Positions 1 through 7,872 of a DNA stretch of 52,577 nt are shown here, piece by piece (the stretch's first letter is position 1; the number at the start of each line of letters is the position of its first letter). The stretch spans positions 1-52,577 of the forward strand of contig DATARN010000060.1 of assembly GCA_036264135.1 (NCBI GenBank). The letters are read 5' to 3'. The position numbers and the translations under genes were made by a program. Below the pieces are notes generated by a model that did no database searches, was not told the origin of the DNA, and saw nothing but the letters and a program-made list of their open reading frames with translations. This stretch comes from DATARN01 sp036264135 (lineage in GTDB: Bacteria; Actinomycetota; Acidimicrobiia; Acidimicrobiales; Palsa-688).

Positions 1-55
1 CGGACCCCTCGTCGGTGGCGAGCAGGAAGCTGGGCAGGAAGACGCCGAACTTCAC
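1..55 (-). CDS. LLM-class flavin-dependent oxidoreductase, N-terminal fragment (runs off window)
   Basis: Only the first 18 codons lie inside the window. Reading the minus strand from a GTG at 55, they translate as VKFGVFLPSFLLATDEGS. This matches the usual opening strand of luciferase-like (LLM) flavin- or F420-dependent oxidoreductases, which typically begin MKFGvFlP. The GTG overlaps the TGA stop of the upstream DapA-like gene (GTGA), so the two are probably translationally coupled. An FMN reductase at the far end of the divergent operon (4088-4624) could supply reduced flavin. The family call rests on the N-terminal strand alone, so it is moderately uncertain. Confidence 0.5.
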   Translation of the reverse strand, partial: MKFGVFLPSFLLATDEGS

Positions 56-990
56 GCCGCCACCGCCAGCTGGGCATCGTGCAGGGCGCGGCGCAGCCGG
101 CCCCGCTCGGCGTCGTCGACGCCCCGGAGGGGCGGCCGGACGTGGGCGGCGTCGAGCAGTCCCAGCATCACCAGGCATTCCTTTAACCGGGCCCGATAGT
201 CCCCGAGCGGCGGGGCGAAGATGACATCGGCCAGGCGTTGCAGGGGCGTCCCCAGGCGGCGGGCCTCGTCGCCCCGACCGGCGTTCCAGGCGTCGATCAT
301 GGCGACCTGGGGGGCGGTAAGCAGGGCCCCGAAGCCCAGTAGGGCGCCCTGAGCGCCGAGTTCGAACGAGTCCAGGATGAAGTTGTCGTTGCCGGTGAGG
401 AGGCAGATGCCGGCGACGCCGGCGATGGCCGCCGTGGCCTCGAAGATGTCCCGGTCGAAGGACGCCTCCTTCAGGGCGACGACAGCGTCGAGGTCCAGTA
501 GGCGGGCCAGCACGTCGGGGCGGTAGATGACGCCGCCGAGCGCCGGCTGCAGCTGGAAGGCGATCAGCGGCAGACCGGCGTCGCCGACGGCCCGGTGGTA
601 GGCGACGACGGCGTCGCCGCCCGCGCCGTCGGGGAAGACGAGGAGGGCGTCGGCGCCGGCGGCGGCCAGGGCCCGGGCGTGGGCCACCGCGGTCGCCACG
701 GCATCGGATGGGCGCCCGTCGCCAGCGGCGGGCAGGCCGGCCACGATGGGCAGGCCGGTCTCTGCCTTGGCCAGCGCGACAACCCGGTACTGCTCGGCGG
801 GAGTGAGGTGCAGCACCTCGCCGGTGTCGGCGGTCACGGCCAACGCCGCCGGCCCGGCGGCCGCCACCTCCCGGAGGTACCGGCCCAGCTGCGCCCAGTC
901 GACGTCGCCGCCCGCCGTCATGGGCACGACGGTGGCGGGGATCAGTCCCGGGGGCAGCGTATGCTGCCGGTCATGGAAAGCGCTTTCCAC
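52..990 (-). CDS. Dihydrodipicolinate synthase (DapA) family aldolase/lyase
   Basis: A class I (Schiff-base) pyruvate-type aldolase/lyase of about 312 residues, the usual length of the family. The opening LPPGLIPATVVPMT and the loop TADTGE near residues 53-58 fit DapA-family proteins, and Lys174 in VVALKEAS is the expected Schiff-base lysine. The catalytic Tyr of true DapA (usually in PxxxYN) is Phe here (LIAFQLQP, about residue 145). This argues for a sugar-acid or other catabolic lyase rather than lysine biosynthesis. The only in-frame start that keeps the first strand is GTG at 990, which lies inside the LacI-type operator at 974-989. The transcript may therefore be leaderless, or a later start may be used. 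It is divergent from the Gfo/Idh/MocA operon and probably co-regulated with it. Confidence 0.85.
   Translation of the reverse strand: MESAFHDRQHTLPPGLIPATVVPMTAGGDVDWAQLGRYLREVAAAGPAALAVTADTGEVLHLTPAEQYRVVALAKAETGLPIVAGLPAAGDGRPSDAVATAVAHARALAAAGADALLVFPDGAGGDAVVAYHRAVGDAGLPLIAFQLQPALGGVIYRPDVLARLLDLDAVVALKEASFDRDIFEATAAIAGVAGICLLTGNDNFILDSFELGAQGALLGFGALLTAPQVAMIDAWNAGRGDEARRLGTPLQRLADVIFAPPLGDYRARLKECLVMLGLLDAAHVRPPLRGVDDAERGRLRRALHDAQLAVAA
974..989. promoter_or_regulatory. LacI-family operator, perfect 16-bp palindrome
   Basis: TGGAAAGCGCTTTCCA is a perfect palindrome with the central CG typical of LacI/GalR-family operators. It sits between the divergent DapA-like gene and the Gfo/Idh/MocA gene. 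The third gene of the plus operon is a LacI-type regulator, so autoregulation of both operons from this one site is the natural inference. Confidence 0.85.
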
Positions 991-1018
991 CGGACGGCAC
1001 GGTAGCAGGGGGTCGGGG

Positions 1019-2158
1019 GTGGCCAAGGCGCGGGTGGGCGTCGCCGTCGTCGGGCTGGCCGGCGTGGGGATGGTCCACCTCATGGCCGCCACCATGCTGG
1101 CCGAGGACTACCGGCTGGTCGCCGTGGCCGACACCGACGGGGAGCGGGCCAAGACGGTCGGCGCCGGCTTCGGGGTGCCCGCCTTCACCAGCGTCGACGA
1201 GGTGCTGGCCGCCGGTGGGGTGGACGCGGTGGTGCTGGCGGTGCCGCCGTTCCTCCACGGCCCGCTCACCCGCCAGGCCCTGGCCGCCGGCGTCCATGTG
1301 TACTGCGAGAAGCCGTTGACACCGACCGCCGCCGAGGGCCGAGGCCTGGCCGCGGCGGCGGCCGCCGCCGGACGGGTGGTGCAGGTGGGGCTGCAGTACC
1401 GCTTCCTACCGGCCTACCAGCAGGCCCGGGCGCTGATCGAGGCGGGCGCCATCGGGGCGGTGCGGCGGGTGAGCGTGGTGGCGACCACCTGGTTCCGGCC
1501 CGCCCACTATTTCACCGACCGGCCGTGGCGGGCCCGCTGGGCGACCGTCGGCGGCGGGGTGCTCATGCACCAGACCTGCCACCAGCTCGACGGGCTCATC
1601 TCCCTCGTCGGGCCGCCGCTGCGGGTGGACGCCGACGCCTGGCGGGCGCTGCACGACTGCGAGGTGGAGGACTCGGTGGCGTTGCTGCTGGAGTTTCCCG
1701 GCGGGGCGCGGGGCAGCCTGGTGGCCTCCAGCGCCGAGCCGGTCGGGTCCAACCGCACCGAGGTCCATGGTGATCGCGGCTCGTTGGTGATCGAGGGCTT
1801 CGGGCTGCGGCGGGCCGCCTTCGCCGGCTCGGCCGGGGCGGTGGCAGCGACCCAGACCGACGATCTGGCCACGGTGCCGGTGACGTGGACCGACCTGGTC
1901 GTCGACGGCGGCCGGGCCATGGAGTTCGCCGCCATCGTCGACTGCCACCGCGACTTCCTGGCCGCCATCGCCGGCGAGGTGGCCGCGCCCCGCAACGGCC
2001 CGCTCGAGGCCACCCAGGCGGTGGAAACGATCAACGCCGCCTACCTGTCCGCCCTGTGGCGGGCGCCGCTGCCGGTCCCGGTGGACGACGCCGACTACGC
2101 CGCCGCCTACCAGGACCTGTGCGCCGGCCGGGCCACCTTCCCCCGAATCGCCCCATGA
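1019..2158 (+). CDS. Gfo/Idh/MocA-family NAD(P)-dependent oxidoreductase
   Basis: Predicted NAD(P)-dependent sugar or cyclitol dehydrogenase of 379 residues. It has an N-terminal Rossmann fold (GLAGVGMVH, residues 13-20), the family EKP motif (YCEKPL, Lys98) and the C-terminal GGGVLMHQTCHQLD segment that carries the usual catalytic His region. The GTG start at 1019 was chosen because translation from it begins directly with the first beta strand (ARVGVAVVG), and AGCAGGGGG lies upstream. A longer upstream extension would be antisense to the DapA-like gene. It is the first gene of a four-gene operon joined by 4-bp stop/start overlaps. The substrate is unknown. Confidence 0.88.
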   Translation: MAKARVGVAVVGLAGVGMVHLMAATMLAEDYRLVAVADTDGERAKTVGAGFGVPAFTSVDEVLAAGGVDAVVLAVPPFLHGPLTRQALAAGVHVYCEKPLTPTAAEGRGLAAAAAAAGRVVQVGLQYRFLPAYQQARALIEAGAIGAVRRVSVVATTWFRPAHYFTDRPWRARWATVGGGVLMHQTCHQLDGLISLVGPPLRVDADAWRALHDCEVEDSVALLLEFPGGARGSLVASSAEPVGSNRTEVHGDRGSLVIEGFGLRRAAFAGSAGAVAATQTDDLATVPVTWTDLVVDGGRAMEFAAIVDCHRDFLAAIAGEVAAPRNGPLEATQAVETINAAYLSALWRAPLPVPVDDADYAAAYQDLCAGRATFPRIAP

Positions 2159-3060
2159 CCAGCGCCGGCCCGGGCGCCTTCGCCTGGTTCCCCCCCTCCC
2201 TCACCGTCACCGACGACGAGGTCACCGTGGCCGCCCAAGGCTGCTTCGTCATCTTCCGCTACGCCATCCGGCCCCGACCCCACATCGCCACCCTGTGCGG
2301 CCCGGCCGGCCGCAACCTGCTTGAGGACAGCCCGGTCGACCACCTCCACCATCGCGGGGTGTGGTGGGGCCACGGTGACGTCAACGGCGTCGACTACTAC
2401 CTGGAACTGGCGGGCGGCGACGGCCCCGCCGAGCGGGGCGCCATCGAGCACGTGCGCTGGCGGTCGATCAGCGAGGAGGGGCGCCGTTTCGGACTGGTCG
2501 AGGAGCTGGCCTGGCGGGACCACCGCGGCGAGGTGGTCATCGACGAGCTGCGTTCCGTCGTGGTGGACCTGGCGGCCGGCGACCGCTACGTCGTCGACCT
2601 CGACAGCCGCTACACCGCCCTGGTCGACTTGGCCTTCGGCGACACCAAGGAGGCCGCCCTGCCCGGGATCCGGCCGGCCGAGGCGCTGACCACCGCCGGC
2701 GGGGCGGCGATGACCAACGCCCGGGGCCAGACGGGCGAGGCGGCGACGTTCGGCCAGCCGGCGGAGTGGCTCGATATCTCCAGTTCCCGCTCGGTCATCT
2801 ACCTGGGGGCGGAGGTGACCGAGGGCGTCGCCTGCGTCGATCATCCGGAGAATCCCGGCTACCCCAACCGGTGGTTCACCCGGGGCTACGGTCCGGTGTC
2901 GCCGTTTCCCGGCCACCATTTCCAACCGGACCGGGCGTTGGCCCGAGGGGCGGAGATGCGGCTTCGTCACCGCCTGCTCATCCACGCCGGCGACGCCGAG
3001 GCGGCCGGCGTGGCGGCGGCCGCGATCGAGTACGGCGCCCCGCCGGAAACGGCGCCGTGA
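2155..3060 (+). CDS. DUF6807 (PmoA-like) family protein
   Basis: A 301-residue protein with the diagnostic block HHRGVWWGHGDVNGVDYY (about residues 63-80) and the late block PNRWFTRGYGP, both typical of the DUF6807 family often named PmoA-like. The family is common beside Gfo/Idh/MocA oxidoreductases and LacI regulators in polysaccharide or sugar-acid loci, but its activity is not established. It is not methane monooxygenase. No signal peptide or membrane segment is visible. The start ATG at 2155 overlaps the preceding stop (ATGA), implying coupled translation. Confidence 0.8.
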   Translation: MTSAGPGAFAWFPPSLTVTDDEVTVAAQGCFVIFRYAIRPRPHIATLCGPAGRNLLEDSPVDHLHHRGVWWGHGDVNGVDYYLELAGGDGPAERGAIEHVRWRSISEEGRRFGLVEELAWRDHRGEVVIDELRSVVVDLAAGDRYVVDLDSRYTALVDLAFGDTKEAALPGIRPAEALTTAGGAAMTNARGQTGEAATFGQPAEWLDISSSRSVIYLGAEVTEGVACVDHPENPGYPNRWFTRGYGPVSPFPGHHFQPDRALARGAEMRLRHRLLIHAGDAEAAGVAAAAIEYGAPPETAP

Positions 3061-4091
3061 GCCAGGCGCCGGCGGTGTCCCTGGCCGACGTCGCGGCCCG
3101 CGCCGGCGTGTCGCCGGCCACCGCGTCCCGGGTGCTCAGCAACAGCCCACACCCCGTCGCCGACTCCACCCGGCAACGGGTGCTCTCCGCCGCCGCCACC
3201 TTGGACTTCGTGCCCAACCTGGTGGCCCGCAACCTGGCGGTGCGGCGCACCGGCACCTTCGGCGTCATCGTCCACGACATGACCGACGAGTACTTCGCCC
3301 AGATCGCCCGGGGCATCGAGGACGTCGCCTACGCCGCCGGCCGGGCGACGCTCATTTGCAACTCCGACCGCCGGCCGGACAAGGAGCTGGCCTACGTCCG
3401 CAAACTCCGGTCGATGCACGTCGACGCCATGGTGTTCACCGGGAGCGGGCTCGGGGACGACGCCTACCAGGCGGCCCTCCAGCCGCAACTGGACCAGTTC
3501 ACCGCCGCCGGCGGGGTGGTGGTCCGGTTGGCGCCCTCGCCGGGTCGCCCCGCCGACGTCCGCTGGCCGACCGGCGAGGGCTACGCCGCCGCCGTGTCCC
3601 ACCTGACGGCCCTCGGGCACCGCCGTTTCGGCTTCGTCTGCGGCCCCGACCTCCTCCCGAGCAGCCACGAGCGACGGGCCGCCGCCACCGCGGCCTTGGC
3701 GGCCCACGGCCTGGCCCTGTCGACCGTGTTGGTTGGCGACTACACCCGCCACGGTGGCGTGCGGGCGGCCGCCGCCCTCCTCGCCGGAGGGGGGCGGAAC
3801 CGGCCGACCGCGGTCCTGGCCGCCAACGACCAGCTGGCCATCGGCCTCCAGGCGGGGCTGCGGGCGCACGGGGTGGCGGTGCCGGGTGACATGTCGGTCG
3901 TGGGCTTCGACGACGTGCCCGCCTGCACCTTCGTCGAGCCGGCGCTCACGACCATCCGGGTGCCGCTCTACGACGTGGGGGCCACCGGGGCCCGCATCGC
4001 CATCGAGCGGCTCGACGGCAACCGCCCGGCCGCCGTCACTCTGGGCCTCGAGCTGGTCGTGCGGGCCTCGACCGCGCCGCCGTCGCGGTGA
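3057..4091 (+). CDS. LacI/GalR-family transcriptional regulator
   Basis: A 344-residue repressor with an N-terminal helix-turn-helix (SLADVAARAGVSPATASRVLSN, residues 8-29) and a hinge. It is followed by a periplasmic-binding-protein-like effector domain (FGVIVHDMTDEYFAQIARGIED; later AVLAANDQLAIGLQAGL and DMSVVGFDDVPACTFVEPALTTIR). The GTG start at 3057 overlaps the previous stop (GTGA), and translation begins only a few residues before the HTH. It very likely binds the palindrome at 974-989 and controls both divergent operons. The effector is unknown, presumably a sugar or sugar acid processed by the neighbouring enzymes. Confidence 0.93.
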   Translation: MSQAPAVSLADVAARAGVSPATASRVLSNSPHPVADSTRQRVLSAAATLDFVPNLVARNLAVRRTGTFGVIVHDMTDEYFAQIARGIEDVAYAAGRATLICNSDRRPDKELAYVRKLRSMHVDAMVFTGSGLGDDAYQAALQPQLDQFTAAGGVVVRLAPSPGRPADVRWPTGEGYAAAVSHLTALGHRRFGFVCGPDLLPSSHERRAAATAALAAHGLALSTVLVGDYTRHGGVRAAAALLAGGGRNRPTAVLAANDQLAIGLQAGLRAHGVAVPGDMSVVGFDDVPACTFVEPALTTIRVPLYDVGATGARIAIERLDGNRPAAVTLGLELVVRASTAPPSR

Positions 4092-4624
4092 GGCTCCTCC
4101 TGGTGTCGGGGAGCCTCCGCCAGGGTTCCACCAACACCGCCCTCCTCCGCACCGCCCAGGCCCGGGCCGGCCCCGGCCAGGAGCTGGTGCGGTACCGCGG
4201 CATGGGAGAGCTGCCGCACTTCAATCCCGACGACGACACCGACCCCCTTCCCGCCCCGGTGGCCGACCTGCGGGCCCAGATCGCCGCCTCGGCGGCAATG
4301 GTGTTCTCGACGCCCGAGTACGCCGGCGCCCTTCCGGGGTCGTTCAAGAACCTGCTCGACTGGACGGTCGGCGGCGGCGAGATCTACCAGAAGCCGGTTG
4401 CCTACCTCAACGCCTCGGCCAGCCCGACCGGTGCCGCCGATGCGCACCAGTCGCTGCGGATCGTGCTGGGCTACGTCGGGGCGGTGCTGGTCGAGGAGGC
4501 GTGCGCCCACATCCCCGTGCCGCGGGCGGCCATCGGCGACGACGGGCTGATCGCCGACCCCGACATCGGGGCCCAGCTGACCCGGGCCATCGCCGCGCTC
4601 GCCCGGTTCCTCGATCGGCGGTAA
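4088..4624 (+). CDS. NADPH-dependent FMN reductase family protein
   Basis: A 178-residue flavodoxin-like reductase. The N-terminal phosphate-binding loop is GSLRQGSTNT (residues 7-16). PEYAGALPGSFKNLLDW (about 76-92) is the second FMN-contact and dimer segment typical of NADPH:FMN (SsuE/ArsH-like) reductases. The GTG start overlaps the LacI stop (GTGA). It is the last gene of the operon and may provide reduced flavin for the LLM-type monooxygenase on the divergent strand (1-55); that pairing is inference. Confidence 0.85.
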   Translation: MRLLLVSGSLRQGSTNTALLRTAQARAGPGQELVRYRGMGELPHFNPDDDTDPLPAPVADLRAQIAASAAMVFSTPEYAGALPGSFKNLLDWTVGGGEIYQKPVAYLNASASPTGAADAHQSLRIVLGYVGAVLVEEACAHIPVPRAAIGDDGLIADPDIGAQLTRAIAALARFLDRR

Positions 4625-4643
4625 GGGGCGGGAAAAGGGGGCC

Positions 4644-4658
4644 GCTCGGCCGCCGAGC
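4644..4658. terminator. Possible bidirectional hairpin between convergent genes
   Basis: The 60 bp between the FMN reductase stop and the ABC-F stop hold a short G+C-rich hairpin, GCTCGG-CCG-CCGAGC. There is no run of T on either side, so this is only a weak terminator candidate. Confidence 0.25.
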
Positions 4659-4684
4659 CGTTCTCCCGGGCCGGCCGCGCACCG

Positions 4685-6319
4685 TCAGCGGCTGAGCGTT
4701 TGCACCTTGCCGTCCTCAACGAGGATGGAGCGGTCGAAATCCACCGCCTCCAGCAGCCAGCGATCGTGGCTCACACAGATCAGGGTGCCCTCGAAGGCGT
4801 TGAGCGCCTCCTCCAACTGCTCGATGGCGGGGAGGTCGAGATGGTTGGTGGGCTCGTCGAGCACCAGGCAGTTGACCCCGCCGGCCATGAGGGCGGCCAG
4901 GATCAGTCGGGTCCGCTCGCCGGGCGACAACGCCGGCAACGGGCGGACGATGTGCGACTCCCCGAGGCCGAACTTGGCCAGCAGGGATCGGGCCTCGGCC
5001 TGAGCCAGGCCGGTGCCGGCCATAAAGCCGGCCAGGACCGTGGCCGCCGGCGCACCCGAGCCGACCCGTCCCTGGTCCAGGGTGCCGAACACCACCGACG
5101 GCCCGGCCCAGCGCTCCCCCGCGACCAGCGGCAGGTCACCGAGGATGGCCCGAAGAAGCGTCGACTTCCCCGATCCGTTGGGGCCGAGGACAGCCAGCCG
5201 GTCGGCCCACCCGACCTCCAGGTCCACCGGGCCGAGAGCGAACGAGCCCCGCGCCACCACCGCACCGGAGAGGCGGACCACCACGTCGCCGCTGCGGCGC
5301 TCGGGCGCCAGGGAGAGCCGGAGCTGCCACCCCTCCCATGGCTTGTCGACCGCCGCCAGGCGTTCCAGCCGGCGCTCGCTGGCCCGCACCTTGGCCGCCT
5401 GCTTCTCGGTGCGGTCCTGGGAGAAGCCGCGCTGCGCCTTGTCGTGGTCCCGAGGCTTGCGCTTCTTGGTCGCCACGCCGTGCTCGGACCACGTCCGCTG
5501 CGTGCGGATGCGCTCGCTCAGCCGGGAGCGCTCCTCGGTGAACCGCCGGTACGCCTCCTCCTGCTGGCGCCGGCCCAGGCTGCGGGCCGCGACGTAGGCG
5601 CTCCAGCCTCCGGCGTAGTCCACTGCCTGGTGGCTTTCCTCGGCGATCTCCAGGATCCGGGTGACCGCCCGGTCGAGAAACGCCCGATCATGGGAGACCA
5701 CCACCACCCCGCCGGCCAGGCTGGCCAGGAACCGTTCCAGCCGTTCGAGGCCGTCGAAATCCAAGTCGTTGGTGGGCTCGTCGAGCAGAAAGACGTCGAA
5801 GCGGGCCAGCAGGATGGCCGCCAACGCGGCCCGCGCCGCCTGACCGCCGGAAAGCTCGGCGACGGCCACGTCGAGGCGGTCCGCGCCCAAGCCCACGTCG
5901 GCGCACACCGTTTCCGCCCGGGCGGCGAAATCGTCACCGCCCCGTGCCAGGAACGCGTCCAGGGCCTCGCCATAGGCCTCCACGACCGAGGCGTCGGTGG
6001 CCAGCGCCTCGGTGCAGCGGTCGAGCTCGGCGGATGCCGCCGCCACCCCGGTGCGCCGGGCCAGGTAGTCCCGCAGGGTCTCGCCCGGTTCGGCGTCTCT
6101 CTCCTGGGGCAGATAGCCGATCGCCAGTGAACGCGGCGAGCGCTCCACCACCCCGGCGTCGGGATCGTCGAGACCGGCCAGGACACGGAGGAGGGTGGTC
6201 TTTCCTATCCCGTTGGGGCCGACGATGCCGAGGCGAGTCCCCGGCCCGACGCTGACGTTGACCTGGTCCAGAACGACCTGGCTGCCCCGGCTGACGGACA
6301 CGTTTTTGGCGACCAACAC
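4685..6319 (-). CDS. ABC-F family ATPase (ribosome-associated, duplicated ABC domains)
   Basis: A 544-residue soluble protein with two ABC ATPase domains and no membrane segments. Domain 1 has Walker A GPNGIGKTT (34-42), signature LSGGQ (156-160) and LDEPTND (178-184). Domain 2 has GPNGSGKST (379-387), signature LSPGE (464-468) and LDEPTNHLD. The charged inter-domain linker (about 240-335, rich in Arg/Lys/Glu) corresponds to the P-site-tRNA interaction motif of ABC-F proteins. Members are translation factors or confer ribosome-protection antibiotic resistance, and this sequence alone does not decide which. The start is GTG at 6319. It is the third gene of a probable ppa-EamA-ABC-F operon. Confidence 0.92.
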   Translation of the reverse strand: MLVAKNVSVSRGSQVVLDQVNVSVGPGTRLGIVGPNGIGKTTLLRVLAGLDDPDAGVVERSPRSLAIGYLPQERDAEPGETLRDYLARRTGVAAASAELDRCTEALATDASVVEAYGEALDAFLARGGDDFAARAETVCADVGLGADRLDVAVAELSGGQAARAALAAILLARFDVFLLDEPTNDLDFDGLERLERFLASLAGGVVVVSHDRAFLDRAVTRILEIAEESHQAVDYAGGWSAYVAARSLGRRQQEEAYRRFTEERSRLSERIRTQRTWSEHGVATKKRKPRDHDKAQRGFSQDRTEKQAAKVRASERRLERLAAVDKPWEGWQLRLSLAPERRSGDVVVRLSGAVVARGSFALGPVDLEVGWADRLAVLGPNGSGKSTLLRAILGDLPLVAGERWAGPSVVFGTLDQGRVGSGAPAATVLAGFMAGTGLAQAEARSLLAKFGLGESHIVRPLPALSPGERTRLILAALMAGGVNCLVLDEPTNHLDLPAIEQLEEALNAFEGTLICVSHDRWLLEAVDFDRSILVEDGKVQTLSR

Positions 6320-6355
6320 GACCGTGCCACGGTACCGGGGGCGACGATCCCGGCG

Positions 6356-7267
6356 TCACTCCAGCGGCTCGGACGCCCCGGCGAGAAGCCGGCGGGGCGG
6401 GCGGCCCAGGATCAGGCCCAGGGCGACCAGCGCCAGTGCAATGCCGCCCAGCTGGACCGCGGTGACCGGCTCGCCCAACACCACGGCGGCGCCGGCGACA
6501 CCGACGACGGGGATGCCGAGGGTCAGGGTCGAGGCGAGGGAGATGGAGCAGTACCGGTGGGCCCAGTTCATCAAGAGGTGGCCGCCGCCGGGGATGCACA
6601 CCATGACCATGACCCACCCGACGGTTGCGCCGTCCGGTACCCGCAGCGACGAGGGGTGGAGGAGGGCGAAGGGGGCAATGATGGCGGTGGCGACGATCGA
6701 CAGCCCGACCTGATAATCGAGGGCGGACAGTTGGCGCCGAGCTTGCTTGGCGGCGACGAAGTAGTACGACCAGGCCACGAGCGACGCGGCCGCGGCCAGG
6801 TCGCCGAAGAGGGTCCGGCCGGCGCCCGACGCCGAGCCGACCACGGCGATCACCACCCCGACGACCGCCACCGCCGTCCAGCCGATCATCCGGCCGCTCA
6901 GGTGCTCGGCGAACAGCCGGCCGGCGACGAGGAACACCAGGGCCGGCTGGAGGGCGGTGATGACGCTGGCGTCGGCCACCGACGTGTGTTTCAGGGAGAC
7001 GAAGAAGAACGCCATGTCGAGCCCGAAGGCGATGCCCCCGGGGATGGCCAGGCGCACGGTCCGCCACGACAGCCGGCCTCCCGTGGCCCGCAGGACGACC
7101 CAGTACACCAGCGAACCGAGCGCCAGGCGGTAGAGAGCGAGGGTCAGGCCGGGCAGCCGGATGTACTTGACCAAGACGTTGCCGAGCCCCCAGAAGACCA
7201 CCGCCACCACGGCGGCGGCGGTGCCCGGACGGGTGTTGCTGGTCGGTTGCGCTACCTCACGCGCCAC
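6356..7267 (-). CDS. EamA/DMT-superfamily permease
   Basis: A 303-residue membrane protein with about ten predicted helices in two EamA repeats (for example AAVVAVVFWGLGNVLVKY near the start and LGIPVVGVAGAAVVLGEPVTAVQLGGIALALVALGLIL near the end). The repeat-end motif (G-E-P) is typical of drug/metabolite exporters. The start is GTG at 7267, six bases after the ppa stop, so the two are likely co-transcribed. The substrate cannot be predicted. Confidence 0.88.
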   Translation of the reverse strand: MAREVAQPTSNTRPGTAAAVVAVVFWGLGNVLVKYIRLPGLTLALYRLALGSLVYWVVLRATGGRLSWRTVRLAIPGGIAFGLDMAFFFVSLKHTSVADASVITALQPALVFLVAGRLFAEHLSGRMIGWTAVAVVGVVIAVVGSASGAGRTLFGDLAAAASLVAWSYYFVAAKQARRQLSALDYQVGLSIVATAIIAPFALLHPSSLRVPDGATVGWVMVMVCIPGGGHLLMNWAHRYCSISLASTLTLGIPVVGVAGAAVVLGEPVTAVQLGGIALALVALGLILGRPPRRLLAGASEPLE

Positions 7268-7273
7268 GTGAGC

Positions 7274-7756
7274 TCAAGGTGCCGGGAAACGCCGGCGTGA
7301 CTCCTCGATCACCGCTTCGGCCGATGCTCGCCCCTCCCAGCCGTGGGTGACAGTGTCCTTCCCCGGTTCCAACTGCTTGTAGATGGCGAAGAAATGGGCG
7401 ATCTCGTTCAGCTCGTAATCGGGGATGTCCGACAGTTCCACGATTCCCGACACCCGGGGATCGGTCGCGGGCACGGTCAAGACCTTGGCGTCCGCCCCGT
7501 GCTCGTCGCTCATGATGAACACCCCGACCGGCCGGGCCCGGATGTGGCAGCCGGGAAAGGTGGGCTCCTCCAGGCGGACCAGGGCGTCGAGCGGGTCACC
7601 GTCCTCGGCCAGGGTGTGGGGGATATAGCCGTAGTCCTCGGGATAGCGGGTCGAGGTGAAGAGCAGCCGGTCGAGCCAGATGGCACCGGTCTCATGATCG
7701 GCCTCGTACTTGTTGCGGGTCCCCTTCGGGATCTCGATGATGACCTCGATTTCCAC
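7274..7756 (-). CDS. ppa: Inorganic pyrophosphatase, family I
   Basis: Soluble Mg-dependent pyrophosphatase that hydrolyses PPi to two phosphates. At 160 residues it has the length of actinobacterial family I enzymes. Diagnostic elements are EIPKGTRNKYE near the N-terminus, DYGYIPHT, and the signature EDGDPLDALV (about residues 51-60), which carries the metal-binding aspartates. The GTG start gives VEIEVIIEIP, the standard N-terminus. It is the first gene of a probable operon with an EamA permease and an ABC-F ATPase. Confidence 0.96.
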   Translation of the reverse strand: MEIEVIIEIPKGTRNKYEADHETGAIWLDRLLFTSTRYPEDYGYIPHTLAEDGDPLDALVRLEEPTFPGCHIRARPVGVFIMSDEHGADAKVLTVPATDPRVSGIVELSDIPDYELNEIAHFFAIYKQLEPGKDTVTHGWEGRASAEAVIEESRRRFPAP

Positions 7757-7832
7757 CGCCGGTCACGGTACTGGGTGCCGCCTGTCGGCGCGCCGGGCGG
7801 CCGCCGGTGGGAATCTTCCGCGCCCGGCAGAA

Positions 7833-7853
7833 GTTGACAGTGGTTGACTCAAG
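7833..7853. promoter_or_regulatory. HAIR-like element (possible HspR site) upstream of the DnaJ-like gene
   Basis: The right half ACTCAAG (7847-7853) is an exact HAIR half-site. The left half, GTTGACA (7833-7839), matches four of seven positions of CTTGAGT, with the consensus 7-bp spacing. The left half also contains TTGACA, which could be a -35 box. HspR controls dnaK/clpB regulons in actinobacteria through CTTGAGT-N7-ACTCAAG, so the site fits its chaperone neighbour. Confidence 0.45.
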
Positions 7854-7872
7854 TTCTGTGGAGGTGTTACGG

